Assembly: GCF_013204885.1 (NCBI RefSeq)
Contig: NZ_JABMKX010000009.1
Location: 1-64,000 of the forward strand
Reading direction: 5' to 3'
Length of the DNA: 64,000 nt
From: Paenibacillus tritici
GTDB taxonomy: Bacteria; Bacillota; Bacilli; Paenibacillales; Paenibacillaceae
This document shows positions 24,709 through 32,171 of this stretch, piece by piece; the first letter of the stretch is position 1; every line of letters starts with the position of its first letter. Under the pieces are notes generated by a model. That model worked only from the letters and a program-made list of their open reading frames with translations. It was not told where the DNA came from and ran no database searches. The position numbers and the translations under genes were made by a program.

Positions 24709-25524
24709 ACCCTCCGCAGCGGCGCGGGTCAGCAGGGCAGAGATTGCCGCGTAGCCGTCCTCGCCCAGATTCATTGTGAATTCGTTGACGTAGAGGTCAA
24801 TATGCGATTTTGCCACTTCTGGTGAGAGCTCCTGGGCATGGCTCAGTACATATTCCTGGCAGTCCAGGGGATGGTCCCAGGCATACTGAAGGGAGCTGCG
24901 CACGTAGCCGGTAATGGCCTCATGGTCCAGATCACGGCGGGCAATAATCGCACCCAGCGGAATCGGCAGGCCGGTGTCGCTCTCCCACCAGCTTCCGAGG
25001 TCGGTCAGCAGATTGAGGTTGTAGGACGGATAAGTGAAGCGGGCTTCATGGATGACGAGTCCGGCATCAATCTCCCCCTTCTGCACGGCAGGCATGATCT
25101 CATCGAAAGGCATAACGACGATCTCAGCCGGACCGTCCGGCACCTGCTGCGCTGCCCACAGCCGGAAGAGCAGGTAAGCGGTGGAACGTTCGCTCGGCAC
25201 GGCAATCCGGCGGCCGGACAACTCACGCGGATGTTTGATGGCGCCTGCGCCTTTGCGTGTCAGCACTAGCGGACCGCAGCCCCTGCCCAATGCACCGCCG
25301 CAAGGCAGCAGCTTGTACTTGTCCAGTACCCAGGGAAGGGCGGCGTAGGAAATCTTGAGCACTTCAGGCCCGGTACCGTCTGCTGCAAGTCCGTTAGTGA
25401 TATCAATATCGGCAAAAGTCACATCCAGCTTGGGTGCGCCGGGAATCAGGCCGTGCGCCCAGGCATGAAAGACAAAGGTATCATTGGGACAAGGGGAATA
25501 GGCAATGTGAAGCTCGGTGGTCAT
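24673..25524 (-). CDS. mqnD: 1,4-dihydroxy-6-naphthoate synthase MqnD
   Basis: A 283-residue enzyme of the futalosine route to menaquinone; it converts cyclic dehypoxanthine futalosine to 1,4-dihydroxy-6-naphthoate. Diagnostic segments are IAYSPCPNDTFVFHAWAHG at the N-terminus, DIDITNGLA, GALGRGCGPLVL and MPFDEIMPAVQKGEIDAGLVIHE, in a periplasmic-binding-protein-like fold without a signal peptide. It overlaps mqnB through TAATG with a GGAGGT site inside mqnB, so the two are coupled. mqnA, mqnC and mqnE are not in this window. Confidence 0.95.
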   Translation of the reverse strand: MTTELHIAYSPCPNDTFVFHAWAHGLIPGAPKLDVTFADIDITNGLAADGTGPEVLKISYAALPWVLDKYKLLPCGGALGRGCGPLVLTRKGAGAIKHPRELSGRRIAVPSERSTAYLLFRLWAAQQVPDGPAEIVVMPFDEIMPAVQKGEIDAGLVIHEARFTYPSYNLNLLTDLGSWWESDTGLPIPLGAIIARRDLDHEAITGYVRSSLQYAWDHPLDCQEYVLSHAQELSPEVAKSHIDLYVNEFTMNLGEDGYAAISALLTRAAAEGLVPAIDPSLLR

Positions 25525-26231
25525 TACAACACCTCCAGTAAAATAGCCGCAGCCGCCGTGAGGGCGTCCAGGGCTTCATTGATCTTCCACGCGGCCCGGT
25601 CACGCGGGCCGACCGCGTTCGAGATCGCGCGCAGCTCCAGCGCCGCGATCCCCAGGGCATGGGCGGCCACGGCAACCCCGTGGCCTTCCATCGCTTCCGC
25701 CGCCGCCTCCGGGTGGCGCGCGGCAAGGGCCGCGGCCGTCCCGGCGGTGCCGGTCGCGGTGGACACGGTAAGCACGGGGCCCGTGCTTACCGTGAGGCCG
25801 GCCGCTGCCAGCGCGGCCGCAAGGGCCTGGACCGTGCCGCCCGGCGCAGGCACGGACACGCTGCCGAAGCCAAGCTCGGCAGCGCTGCGGAAGCCCTCCG
25901 GCGTCTCTGCGCCGAGGGCCGCTTCCAGCATCTCGCTGGCGACGACCAGCGAGCCTACGGGAGCCCGGCCCGGGAAGCCGCCGCCGATCCCGGCGCTGAC
26001 GACGCAGCCGTAGGAGCCGGCTGCCAGAGCGGCGGCGGTGCCCGCCGCTGCCGCTGCGGGGCCGGCGCCCGCAGCGATGACGTCGAACCTGCTGCTGCCG
26101 CGCAGGCCGCGCAGGACCGCTTCGCGCTCGGCCGCGACTGCCGTCACGATCAGGACGCGCTGCGCCCGGGTCCCGTCCGCCGCTTCTGTGCCCGCGGCGC
26201 TCTGCGAATTCAACTCAACCTTTGCTTCCAT
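25524..26231 (-). CDS. mqnB: Futalosine hydrolase MqnB
   Basis: A 235-residue nucleosidase of the MTA/SAH nucleosidase fold that removes hypoxanthine from futalosine in menaquinone synthesis. The segments VLIVTAVAAEREAV, SAGIGGGFPG, VASEMLEA, EAMEGHGVAVAAHALG and ELRAISNAVGPRDR are typical. The gene is strikingly alanine- and GC-rich compared with its neighbours, with long GCC/GCG stretches. Residues 1-24 are a variable leader rich in Ala, Gln and Thr. ATG 26231 follows AAAAGGAGG. It is first in a two-gene unit with mqnD. Confidence 0.93.
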   Translation of the reverse strand: MEAKVELNSQSAAGTEAADGTRAQRVLIVTAVAAEREAVLRGLRGSSRFDVIAAGAGPAAAAAGTAAALAAGSYGCVVSAGIGGGFPGRAPVGSLVVASEMLEAALGAETPEGFRSAAELGFGSVSVPAPGGTVQALAAALAAAGLTVSTGPVLTVSTATGTAGTAAALAARHPEAAAEAMEGHGVAVAAHALGIAALELRAISNAVGPRDRAAWKINEALDALTAAAAILLEVL

Positions 26232-26354
26232 AATCAGCCTCCTTTTGTAATCAGGCCTGCTTAAGGGGACAATTCCCCTGGTATTTACTCACCTTTTGAA
26301 AGTCTACGCCGTTTTGGAGAACAGGTCAAATCTGCTGATGGGGAGCGGAGGGGA

Positions 26355-26551
26355 GTTGGAAATAATCCACTTGCTGATGAACAAATGAACCCTTCCAAGA
26401 CAGCAATTGGATAAACAGCACTTAAATAAGCATAGTTCACTCAAAGCAGTGAATAAGGCTCCCAATAGTTGTAGATTATCCACCTGCTTCCGTAAAAGTC
26501 CCGGAAATCAGTAAATTAAGCTACGTTATTCCACTTGCTTGTTGCAAGGAG
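26355..26551. repeat. Dispersed structured repeat, family A, diverged copy 3
   Basis: Alignable over about 200 nt with the copies at 21915 and 22263: shared blocks GTTGGA, ATCCACTTGCTGATG, GGATAAACAGCACTTAAAT, TTATCCACCTGCTT and TCCACTTGCTTG. The first hairpin is kept (ATCCACTTGCTG with CAGCAATTGGAT, one mismatch), although the loop has changed. Confidence 0.7.
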
Positions 26552-26735
26552 TGGGGGAGTCTTCGGTTTTCCCCTATTGTTTGCGGTATCTGCCAACCGG
26601 AGCTGTCCAGTGCATACGTTACTCCATTATATAAGAAATATATGAGGGTTAAGCTACGCTCCAGCCACTCTCTCGCAGGTTTATTAATTCAATCTCTATA
26701 AGACAGTTGACAGGACGCTCAGGATCATATATATT

Positions 26736-26753
26736 TATCTTAACTTAAAGATA
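26736..26753. promoter_or_regulatory. MarR-type operator upstream of mhqR
   Basis: TATCTTAACTTAAAGATA has the same 6-nt arms (TATCTT/AAGATA) and the same 6-nt spacing as the perfect palindrome upstream of the doxX gene at 27500-27517. It lies about 45 bp before the mhqR start, which suggests autorepression. Confidence 0.65.
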
Positions 26754-26796
26754 ATTAACTTAAAGGCAAACGCAAAACTGACAGGAGGTGCATCCC

Positions 26797-27273
26797 ATGA
26801 GCAGCAATAATGACACAACAACAGGCGCAGCAGCTGACCGTCAGACGGAGCAGGAGCAGGCGGCATCGCTGAAATTGTTCGTCGTTCTGTCCAAGGCTTA
26901 CAAGAGCCTGATGGATCAGGCGGTGAAGGATATGAAGAGCCACGGACTGGCATCGGCCGAGTTCATGGTGCTGGAGGTTCTGTATCATAGAAACCGGATT
27001 CCGCTACAGCAGATTGGCGGGAAGATTCTGGTCACCAGCGGCAGCATCACTTACAATATCGACAAGCTGGAGAAGCGGGGACTGCTGAAGCGCGTTCCAT
27101 GCGAGGACGACCGCCGCGTTACGTATGCCGAGATTACTGAGGCGGGGCGTGAGCTGTTCGATGATATTTTTCCGCAGCATGTCCATTCTATACACAATCT
27201 GATGGGCGGGCTGGACAGCGAAGAGAAGGCGCAGGCCACACTGCTGCTGAAGAAGCTGGGCAAGGGCGTATAG
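26797..27273 (+). CDS. mhqR: MarR-family regulator, MhqR-like
   Basis: A 158-residue MarR-family winged-helix repressor. The core SLKLFVVLSKAYKSLMDQ, QQIGGKILVTSGSITYNIDKLE and KRVPCEDDRRVTYAEITEAGREL resembles Bacillus MhqR (YkvE), which responds to quinone-like electrophiles. A GTG at 26788 is in frame but overlaps the ribosome site; AGGAGG (26783-26788) is correctly spaced for ATG 26797. Its probable targets, doxX, the dioxygenase and mhqD, follow downstream, and matching palindromes stand before both transcription units. The N-terminal 25 residues are Gln/Thr/Asp-rich and probably disordered. Confidence 0.85.
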   Translation: MSSNNDTTTGAAADRQTEQEQAASLKLFVVLSKAYKSLMDQAVKDMKSHGLASAEFMVLEVLYHRNRIPLQQIGGKILVTSGSITYNIDKLEKRGLLKRVPCEDDRRVTYAEITEAGRELFDDIFPQHVHSIHNLMGGLDSEEKAQATLLLKKLGKGV

Positions 27274-27442
27274 GAGCGGCAGCAATCGCCAGAAGGCTTC
27301 CCGCCTGATAGTTTCCCGTATGACAAGCTCACTTCGGCAGCCTCAATAGTCACGCGAACAGCGGATTAGTTCATAGAACTCGGCCAGCGGCCGGAATTCC
27401 AAATATCTGCAATGACGACCTAAGTTCAAATCTTAAGTGTGT

Positions 27443-27472
27443 CTTATATAAATAGCCTTATATAAATAGCCA
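27443..27472. repeat. Short tandem duplication in the mhqR-doxX spacer
   Basis: The 14-mer CTTATATAAATAGC occurs twice in tandem, in an AT-rich spacer of 275 bp that otherwise contains only the doxX promoter region. Confidence 0.6.
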
Positions 27473-27499
27473 TAGTTAGACCAAATTTTTTTTAATCAA

Positions 27500-27517
27500 T
27501 ATCTTAACGTTAAGATA
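27500..27517. promoter_or_regulatory. MhqR-type operator upstream of doxX
   Basis: A perfect 18-nt palindrome, TATCTTAACGTTAAGATA, 31 bp before the doxX start. The same arms and spacing occur upstream of mhqR. A single half-site, GTTAAGATA, is found at 28008-28016 before the dioxygenase gene. The sequence differs from the Bacillus subtilis MhqR box. Confidence 0.75.
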
Positions 27518-27548
27518 CTTAAAACCGAGAGAATGGAGCGTGTTTAAA

Positions 27549-27950
27549 ATGGTTAGTGTAGGATTATTATTGATGAGATTGGTAATTGGTGTAGCGTTCA
27601 TCGGGCATGGTGCACAGAAGCTGTTCGGCTGGTTCGGCGGCTACGGCCCCAAAGGAACAGGCGGCTGGATGGAGTCGATCGGCATTAAGCCCGGCGTACG
27701 GATGGCGGTGCTGGCAGGTCTGATGGAGCTGGTCGGAGGGCTGTTGTTCACACTTGGTCTGTTGACCCCGGTAGCTGCTGTGCTGATTGCCGCAACCATG
27801 CTTGGCGCGATTGTCAAAGTCCATGCTCCTAACGGATTCTGGTCTACGGCGAACGGGATTGAGTTTCCTTTGACGGTGCTGGTGGTTGCCGTAGGTGTAG
27901 CGCTGGCGGGTCCGGGTTCGATTTCACTTGATGCACTTTTCTTTAAATAA
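27549..27950 (+). CDS. DoxX-family membrane protein (MhqP-like)
   Basis: A 133-residue membrane protein with four hydrophobic segments and the DoxX signature LLLMRLVIGVAFIGHGAQKLFGWFGG at the N-terminus. DoxX proteins are small quinone-linked redox membrane proteins; MhqP is one of the targets of MhqR in Bacillus. ATG 27549 is preferred over the in-frame GTG 27540, given a TGGAG site at 27534-27538. It is separated by 126 bp from the dioxygenase gene and preceded by a perfect palindromic operator. Confidence 0.85.
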   Translation: MVSVGLLLMRLVIGVAFIGHGAQKLFGWFGGYGPKGTGGWMESIGIKPGVRMAVLAGLMELVGGLLFTLGLLTPVAAVLIAATMLGAIVKVHAPNGFWSTANGIEFPLTVLVVAVGVALAGPGSISLDALFFK

Positions 27951-28076
27951 TAGCCGGTACGCCAGGCAGCCTGCTCCACAGACAGCGGGCGGCTGCCCAG
28001 GGCGGACGTTAAGATAGCATTCTATTTTACAAAAAAACAGATGGTACAACACACCCAATTTCAGGAGGTAATTATT

Positions 28077-29027
28077 ATGACTATGCAAACTGCAGGAATT
28101 CACCATATCACCGCTTTTGTAGGGGACGCTCAGCGCAACGCTGATTTCTATGCCGGAATTCTTGGACTGCGGCTGGTTAAAAAGACTATTAACTTCGATG
28201 CCCCGGAGGTCTATCACCTCTACTTCGGCAACGAGCAGGGCGCTCCGGGTACGATCATCACCTTCTTCCCTTGGGCCCATGGCCGCAAAGGCAGAATCGG
28301 CGGCGGCCAGGTGGGAGTGACCACGTACGCGGTACCGGCAGGCTCCTTCGGATTCTGGGAGCAGCGGCTTGCCGCTTACCAGATTCCCGTGAACCGGGTA
28401 ACCCGGATCGGCGAGTCGTATCTCTCCTTCGCGGATTTTGACGGACTGCGGATTGAGCTGGTGGAACGCGAAGATGGTGCACCCAGCACCTGGTCCTTCG
28501 GCGGAGTACCTGTAGAACATGCAGTCAAAGGCTTCGGAGGTGCCGTGCTCTACAGCACTGCCCCGGACCGGACAGCAGATACCCTCTCCCGTACCTTGGG
28601 AATGGAGCGTATCGCTGAAGGTGACGGCTACATCCGGTACAGAGCCTCCGGCGAGATCGGCAACATTATTGATCTGAAGGCTGCCCCGGTTCCGCAGGGA
28701 GGCGGAGGTACAGGAACGGTCCACCACATCGCCTGGCGCGCCGCAGATGATGCGGAGCACCTGGAATGGGGCCGCCGGGTACAGAGCCACGGCTACCAGC
28801 CGACTCCGGTGCAGGACCGCCAGTACTTCAATGCCATCTACTTCCGTGAAGAAGGCGGAATCCTGTTCGAGATTGCAACCGATCCTCCCGGCTTTGCCCG
28901 TGATGAGCCAGCGGATGCACTGGGGCAGAAGCTGATGCTTCCGGCGTGGTTTGAGCCGCAGCGTGCAGCGATTGAAGAGAATCTGAGTGTGTTTGAAATC
29001 CGTGAAATCGAGGTGAAGCAGGTATGA
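28077..29027 (+). CDS. Ring-cleaving dioxygenase / glyoxalase-family protein (MhqO/MhqE-like)
   Basis: A 316-residue vicinal-oxygen-chelate protein made of two glyoxalase-like halves. Likely metal ligands are His in GIHHITAFVGD (about residues 6-7), His in TVHHIAWRA (about 217) and Glu in GGILFEIATD (about 272). MhqO and MhqE of Bacillus belong to this family and are thought to open or detoxify hydroquinones. AGGAGG (28063-28068) fixes ATG 28077; the longer ORF start at 28041 lacks a site. The stop overlaps the start of mhqD (ATGA), so the two are coupled, as in Bacillus mhqED. Confidence 0.88.
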   Translation: MTMQTAGIHHITAFVGDAQRNADFYAGILGLRLVKKTINFDAPEVYHLYFGNEQGAPGTIITFFPWAHGRKGRIGGGQVGVTTYAVPAGSFGFWEQRLAAYQIPVNRVTRIGESYLSFADFDGLRIELVEREDGAPSTWSFGGVPVEHAVKGFGGAVLYSTAPDRTADTLSRTLGMERIAEGDGYIRYRASGEIGNIIDLKAAPVPQGGGGTGTVHHIAWRAADDAEHLEWGRRVQSHGYQPTPVQDRQYFNAIYFREEGGILFEIATDPPGFARDEPADALGQKLMLPAWFEPQRAAIEENLSVFEIREIEVKQV

Positions 29028-29647
29028 GTATGATTCATGTATTCGAGCAAGGTACGGACGTAACACAGCCTACACTGGTCTTGTTCCACGGCACAGGCGG
29101 CAATGAGCGTGATCTGCTGCCGCTGGCTGAGCTGCTGGCTCCCGGAGCCTCGGTGCTCGGTATCCGCGGCAACGTACTGGAGAATGGGATGCCGCGCTTC
29201 TTCCGGCGGCTGGCTGAGGGGATTTTCGATGAGGAGGACCTGATCTTCCGCACCCGTGAGGTGAAGCAGTTCCTGGAGGAAGCGGCAGCGAAGTATGGCT
29301 TCGATGCCGGTAATCTGGTAGCCGTCGGCTACTCCAACGGTGCGAACATCGCAGGCAGTCTGCTCTTCCATTACGGAGACATCTTCCGCGCAGCCGTGCT
29401 GCTGCATCCGATGGTTCCGCTGCGCGGCCTTGCCATACCTTCCTTGCAGGGGGTTCCGGTCTTCATCGGGGCAGGGACCAATGATCCGATCATCCGTTCC
29501 GAGGAGACCCGTGAGCTGGAGGCTCTTCTAAGCGGTGCAGGAGCTGAGGTTACCTCGCATTGGGGCAATCAGGGACACCGCCTGAGCGCCGCCGAAGCTG
29601 AAGCGGCGAGAGCTTGGCTGGCCGGACTTACAGCTTCAGGAGAATGA
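29024..29647 (+). CDS. mhqD: MhqD-type carboxylesterase/phospholipase family hydrolase
   Basis: A 207-residue alpha/beta-hydrolase of the Abhydrolase_2 (carboxylesterase) group, the same length as Bacillus MhqD. The nucleophile is Ser in VGYSNGANIA (about residue 102); the oxyanion region is LFHGTGGNERD; the acid is Asp in GAGTNDPI and the base His in GNQGHRLS. It is cytoplasmic. It acts with the preceding dioxygenase in resistance to quinones and related electrophiles, an inference from the Bacillus mhq genes. A terminator follows. Confidence 0.88.
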   Translation: MSMIHVFEQGTDVTQPTLVLFHGTGGNERDLLPLAELLAPGASVLGIRGNVLENGMPRFFRRLAEGIFDEEDLIFRTREVKQFLEEAAAKYGFDAGNLVAVGYSNGANIAGSLLFHYGDIFRAAVLLHPMVPLRGLAIPSLQGVPVFIGAGTNDPIIRSEETRELEALLSGAGAEVTSHWGNQGHRLSAAEAEAARAWLAGLTASGE

Positions 29648-29662
29648 TATAACTATACAGGG

Positions 29663-29720
29663 AACCGCCTGCAGGGGCTGCTGATCAGAGAATGACCGGC
29701 CGGCCGCAGGCGGTTATTTG
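29663..29720 (+). terminator. Rho-independent terminator of the mhq unit
   Basis: A 10-bp perfect stem, AACCGCCTGC with GCAGGCGGTT, enclosing a further structured loop and followed by ATTTGTG. Confidence 0.65.
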
Positions 29721-29866
29721 TGTACAGGGCAATCCACAAGCGGCCATAAAAGCATTGAACAATCCGCTCGTAATCAGGTAGTATGAAGAATAAAAAAACG
29801 GACCTGGGCAATAACGGAGTTGCTGTCTTTTAAAGAGGTGCCAAGAGAAAGGTTGCATAACTACAT

Positions 29867-31096
29867 ATGATTAAACATAACCCGATAACAAGCCTTGCAG
29901 AGGGCGGGCCGTCCCGGAGACAGCGGCTGCAGCTTGCGGTCATTCTGGGGGCGATCGCTACGATTGGCCCTCTGTCGATTGATATGTATCTGCCGGCCTT
30001 ACCTGCGCTGGGTATCCATTTCGGTACCAGCCCGGCCATGATTCAGCTTACTCTGACCTTCTTCCTGCTGGGACTGGCCTCAGGCCAGCTCGTGGCCGGA
30101 CCGCTCAGTGATGTGTACGGACGCCGCACCCCGCTCTTGATCGGGATGGTCATCTACGCGGTATCCTCGCTGCTGTGCGCGTTCAGCCCGTCGGTTGGAC
30201 TGCTGATCCTGCTGCGCTTCATCCAGGGCTTGGCCGGATCTGTGGGCGTGGTTATCTCCCGGGCGGCAGTCCGCGATATGTATAGCGGCTCTGAATTAAC
30301 GCGGTTCTTCTCACTGCTGATGATTGTCAACGGGCTGGGCCCGATCGCAGCTCCCGTCATCGGGGGGCAACTGCTGAGAGTGACGACCTGGCAGGGCGTG
30401 TTTGTGGTCTTGTTTGTATGCGGACTGCTCTTTGCAGCGGTCATTTTGCTGCGGCTGCCGGAGACTCTGCCCAAGGAACGGCGTATACAAAGCGGGCTGA
30501 AGGGAACCCTGCTCACCTTCCGTATCCTGCTCGGCAATGCCAGGTTCATGGGCTACGCCCTCTCCCAGGGCTTTGTTACCGCAGGCATGTTCGCTTATAT
30601 TTCAGGATCATCCTTTGTATTGCAGATGATTTATGGAGTATCCCCCCAGATGTACAGCCTGATCTTCGCCGTGAACGGCTTCGGCATTATTCTGACCGGA
30701 CAGATTGCCGGGCGGACGGCGGCAAGAGTGGGCGAGCGCAAGCTGCTCATCTGCGGCTTGCTGCTTAGTACCTCCGGCGGTGTTCTGCTGCTGTTGACCC
30801 TTCTCGCCGGAGGCGGGCTGCTGCCGATTCTGGTCTGCTTGTTCGCCGTGGTCGCAAGTGTAGGACTTGTGAGTACAACCAGCTTCTCGCTCGCGATGCA
30901 GGATCAGGGAGAGACCGCAGGCAGCGCTTCTGCGCTTCTGGGTCTGCTTCCCCTGCTGCTGGGCAGCTGCGCGGCACCGCTCGTCGGACTTGGCGGCAGC
31001 GGCTCGGCTGTGCCGATGGCGCTGGTCATCGCAGGAGCAGGCCTCCTGTCTATTCTGTCCTATGTCCTGCTCTGCAGAAGGGAGGTCCGGTCATGA
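29867..31096 (+). CDS. MFS transporter, Bcr/CflA multidrug-efflux family
   Basis: A 409-residue inner-membrane protein with 12 predicted helices. IDMYLPALPAL in helix 1 and GPLSDVYGRRTPLL between helices 2 and 3 (MFS motif A), with SRAAVRDMY after helix 4, are typical of Bcr/CflA proton-driven exporters of bicyclomycin, chloramphenicol or sulfonamide-like drugs. The true substrate is unknown. The ORF ends by overlapping the start of the EamA transporter gene by 4 bp, so the two form a small operon of exporters. Confidence 0.88.
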   Translation: MIKHNPITSLAEGGPSRRQRLQLAVILGAIATIGPLSIDMYLPALPALGIHFGTSPAMIQLTLTFFLLGLASGQLVAGPLSDVYGRRTPLLIGMVIYAVSSLLCAFSPSVGLLILLRFIQGLAGSVGVVISRAAVRDMYSGSELTRFFSLLMIVNGLGPIAAPVIGGQLLRVTTWQGVFVVLFVCGLLFAAVILLRLPETLPKERRIQSGLKGTLLTFRILLGNARFMGYALSQGFVTAGMFAYISGSSFVLQMIYGVSPQMYSLIFAVNGFGIILTGQIAGRTAARVGERKLLICGLLLSTSGGVLLLLTLLAGGGLLPILVCLFAVVASVGLVSTTSFSLAMQDQGETAGSASALLGLLPLLLGSCAAPLVGLGGSGSAVPMALVIAGAGLLSILSYVLLCRREVRS

Positions 31097-31983
31097 GCCG
31101 CAAGGACTTCTCTATTCTGCTGCTGCTTGCTTTTACCTGGGGAGCTTCGTTCCTGTTCATGCGGATCGCTTCTCCTGAACTGGGTCCGGTCTTCACGACA
31201 GAACTGCGTGTTACCCTTGCCGGAGCCGCTCTGCTGCTCTATGCCCTGCTCACCCGGCGCAAGCTGGGTATCCTGAAGCACTGGAGAGCGTTCCTGCTGC
31301 TGGGTGCGGTCAATGCGGCCCTTCCGTTCACCCTGATCTGTATGGCTGAGCTGCATCTCAGCGCTTCTCTGGCGGCGATTCTCAATGCGACGACCCCGAT
31401 GTTCGCGGCACTGGCGGCCTGGGGCACCCGGCAGGAGAAGCCGGGCGCAGCCAAATCTGCCGGGCTGATTATGGGCCTTGCGGGTGTGGGCGTTCTGGTC
31501 GGCTGGAGCCCGCTTCCGCTCACAGGCACGGTTCTTGTGTCCGTAGGCTATTCGCTTGGCGCAGCGCTCTGCTATGCGCTGGGAGGTTTATACGCGTCAC
31601 GGGTGGGGGCCGGGCTCTCTCCGCTGGCGCTGGCTGCCGGACAACAGCTCGGAGCAAGCGTAGTGCTGCTGCCGCTGGCGGTTATTTTTGCCCCGGATCA
31701 TCTGCCCTCCGCCGCTGCTGTATACTCTGTGCTGGGCCTGTCGCTGATCTGTACCTCGGTGGCTTATCTGCTGTATTTCCGGCTGATTGCCAGTATCGGT
31801 CCGGTCAAGACCGTCAGCGTCACGTTCCTCGTGCCTGTATTCGGCCTGATCTGGGGTGTGATTTTCCTGCAGGAGCAGGTCTATGCCAACACCATTGCCG
31901 GACTGGTCATTATTCTGCTGAGCGTCATGCTGGTGAACCGGAGGGTCCGTAAGCCGGAAGCGGCGGATATTCAGGAAGACTGA
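31093..31983 (+). CDS. DMT-superfamily (EamA) transporter
   Basis: A 296-residue membrane protein with ten predicted helices formed by two EamA repeats (LLLAFTWGASFLFMRIA at the start of the first, VGYSLGAALCYALGGLYASR at the start of the second). Family members export metabolites or amino acids. Coupled to the MFS gene by ATGA. No terminator with a T-run is obvious after it. Confidence 0.87.
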   Translation: MSRKDFSILLLLAFTWGASFLFMRIASPELGPVFTTELRVTLAGAALLLYALLTRRKLGILKHWRAFLLLGAVNAALPFTLICMAELHLSASLAAILNATTPMFAALAAWGTRQEKPGAAKSAGLIMGLAGVGVLVGWSPLPLTGTVLVSVGYSLGAALCYALGGLYASRVGAGLSPLALAAGQQLGASVVLLPLAVIFAPDHLPSAAAVYSVLGLSLICTSVAYLLYFRLIASIGPVKTVSVTFLVPVFGLIWGVIFLQEQVYANTIAGLVIILLSVMLVNRRVRKPEAADIQED

Positions 31984-32171
31984 GTTTCGGGCGATCACCC
32001 GATGAGTACAGAGGCTTTTGCAGGGACTAAGCCTTCGCCCGCCGTCTAACTCTTGTGCACATGTGACCATTATACGGGTCTTCTACGGATGAGCTTGTTA
32101 TAATAGGTCGCATGGAGAGCTGAATATTGCTCAGGCAACAAGAGTGTTCGGCAGTAAGGTCAGGTGAAGTT

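Larger units (their letters stand above)
26232..26796. other. Intergenic region upstream of mhqR
   Basis: About 565 bp without a gene. It holds copy 3 of the family A repeat (26355-26551) and the operator palindrome of mhqR (26736-26753). The rest is featureless. Confidence 0.6.

Noticed and set aside
25659..26264. A 201-codon plus-strand frame over mqnB
   Set aside because: GC-rich shadow of mqnB, composed of Gly/Arg/Ala without motifs.
31984..32001. A small TCGGG/CCCGA hairpin after the EamA gene as a terminator
   Set aside because: The stem is only five base pairs and is not followed by a T-run.
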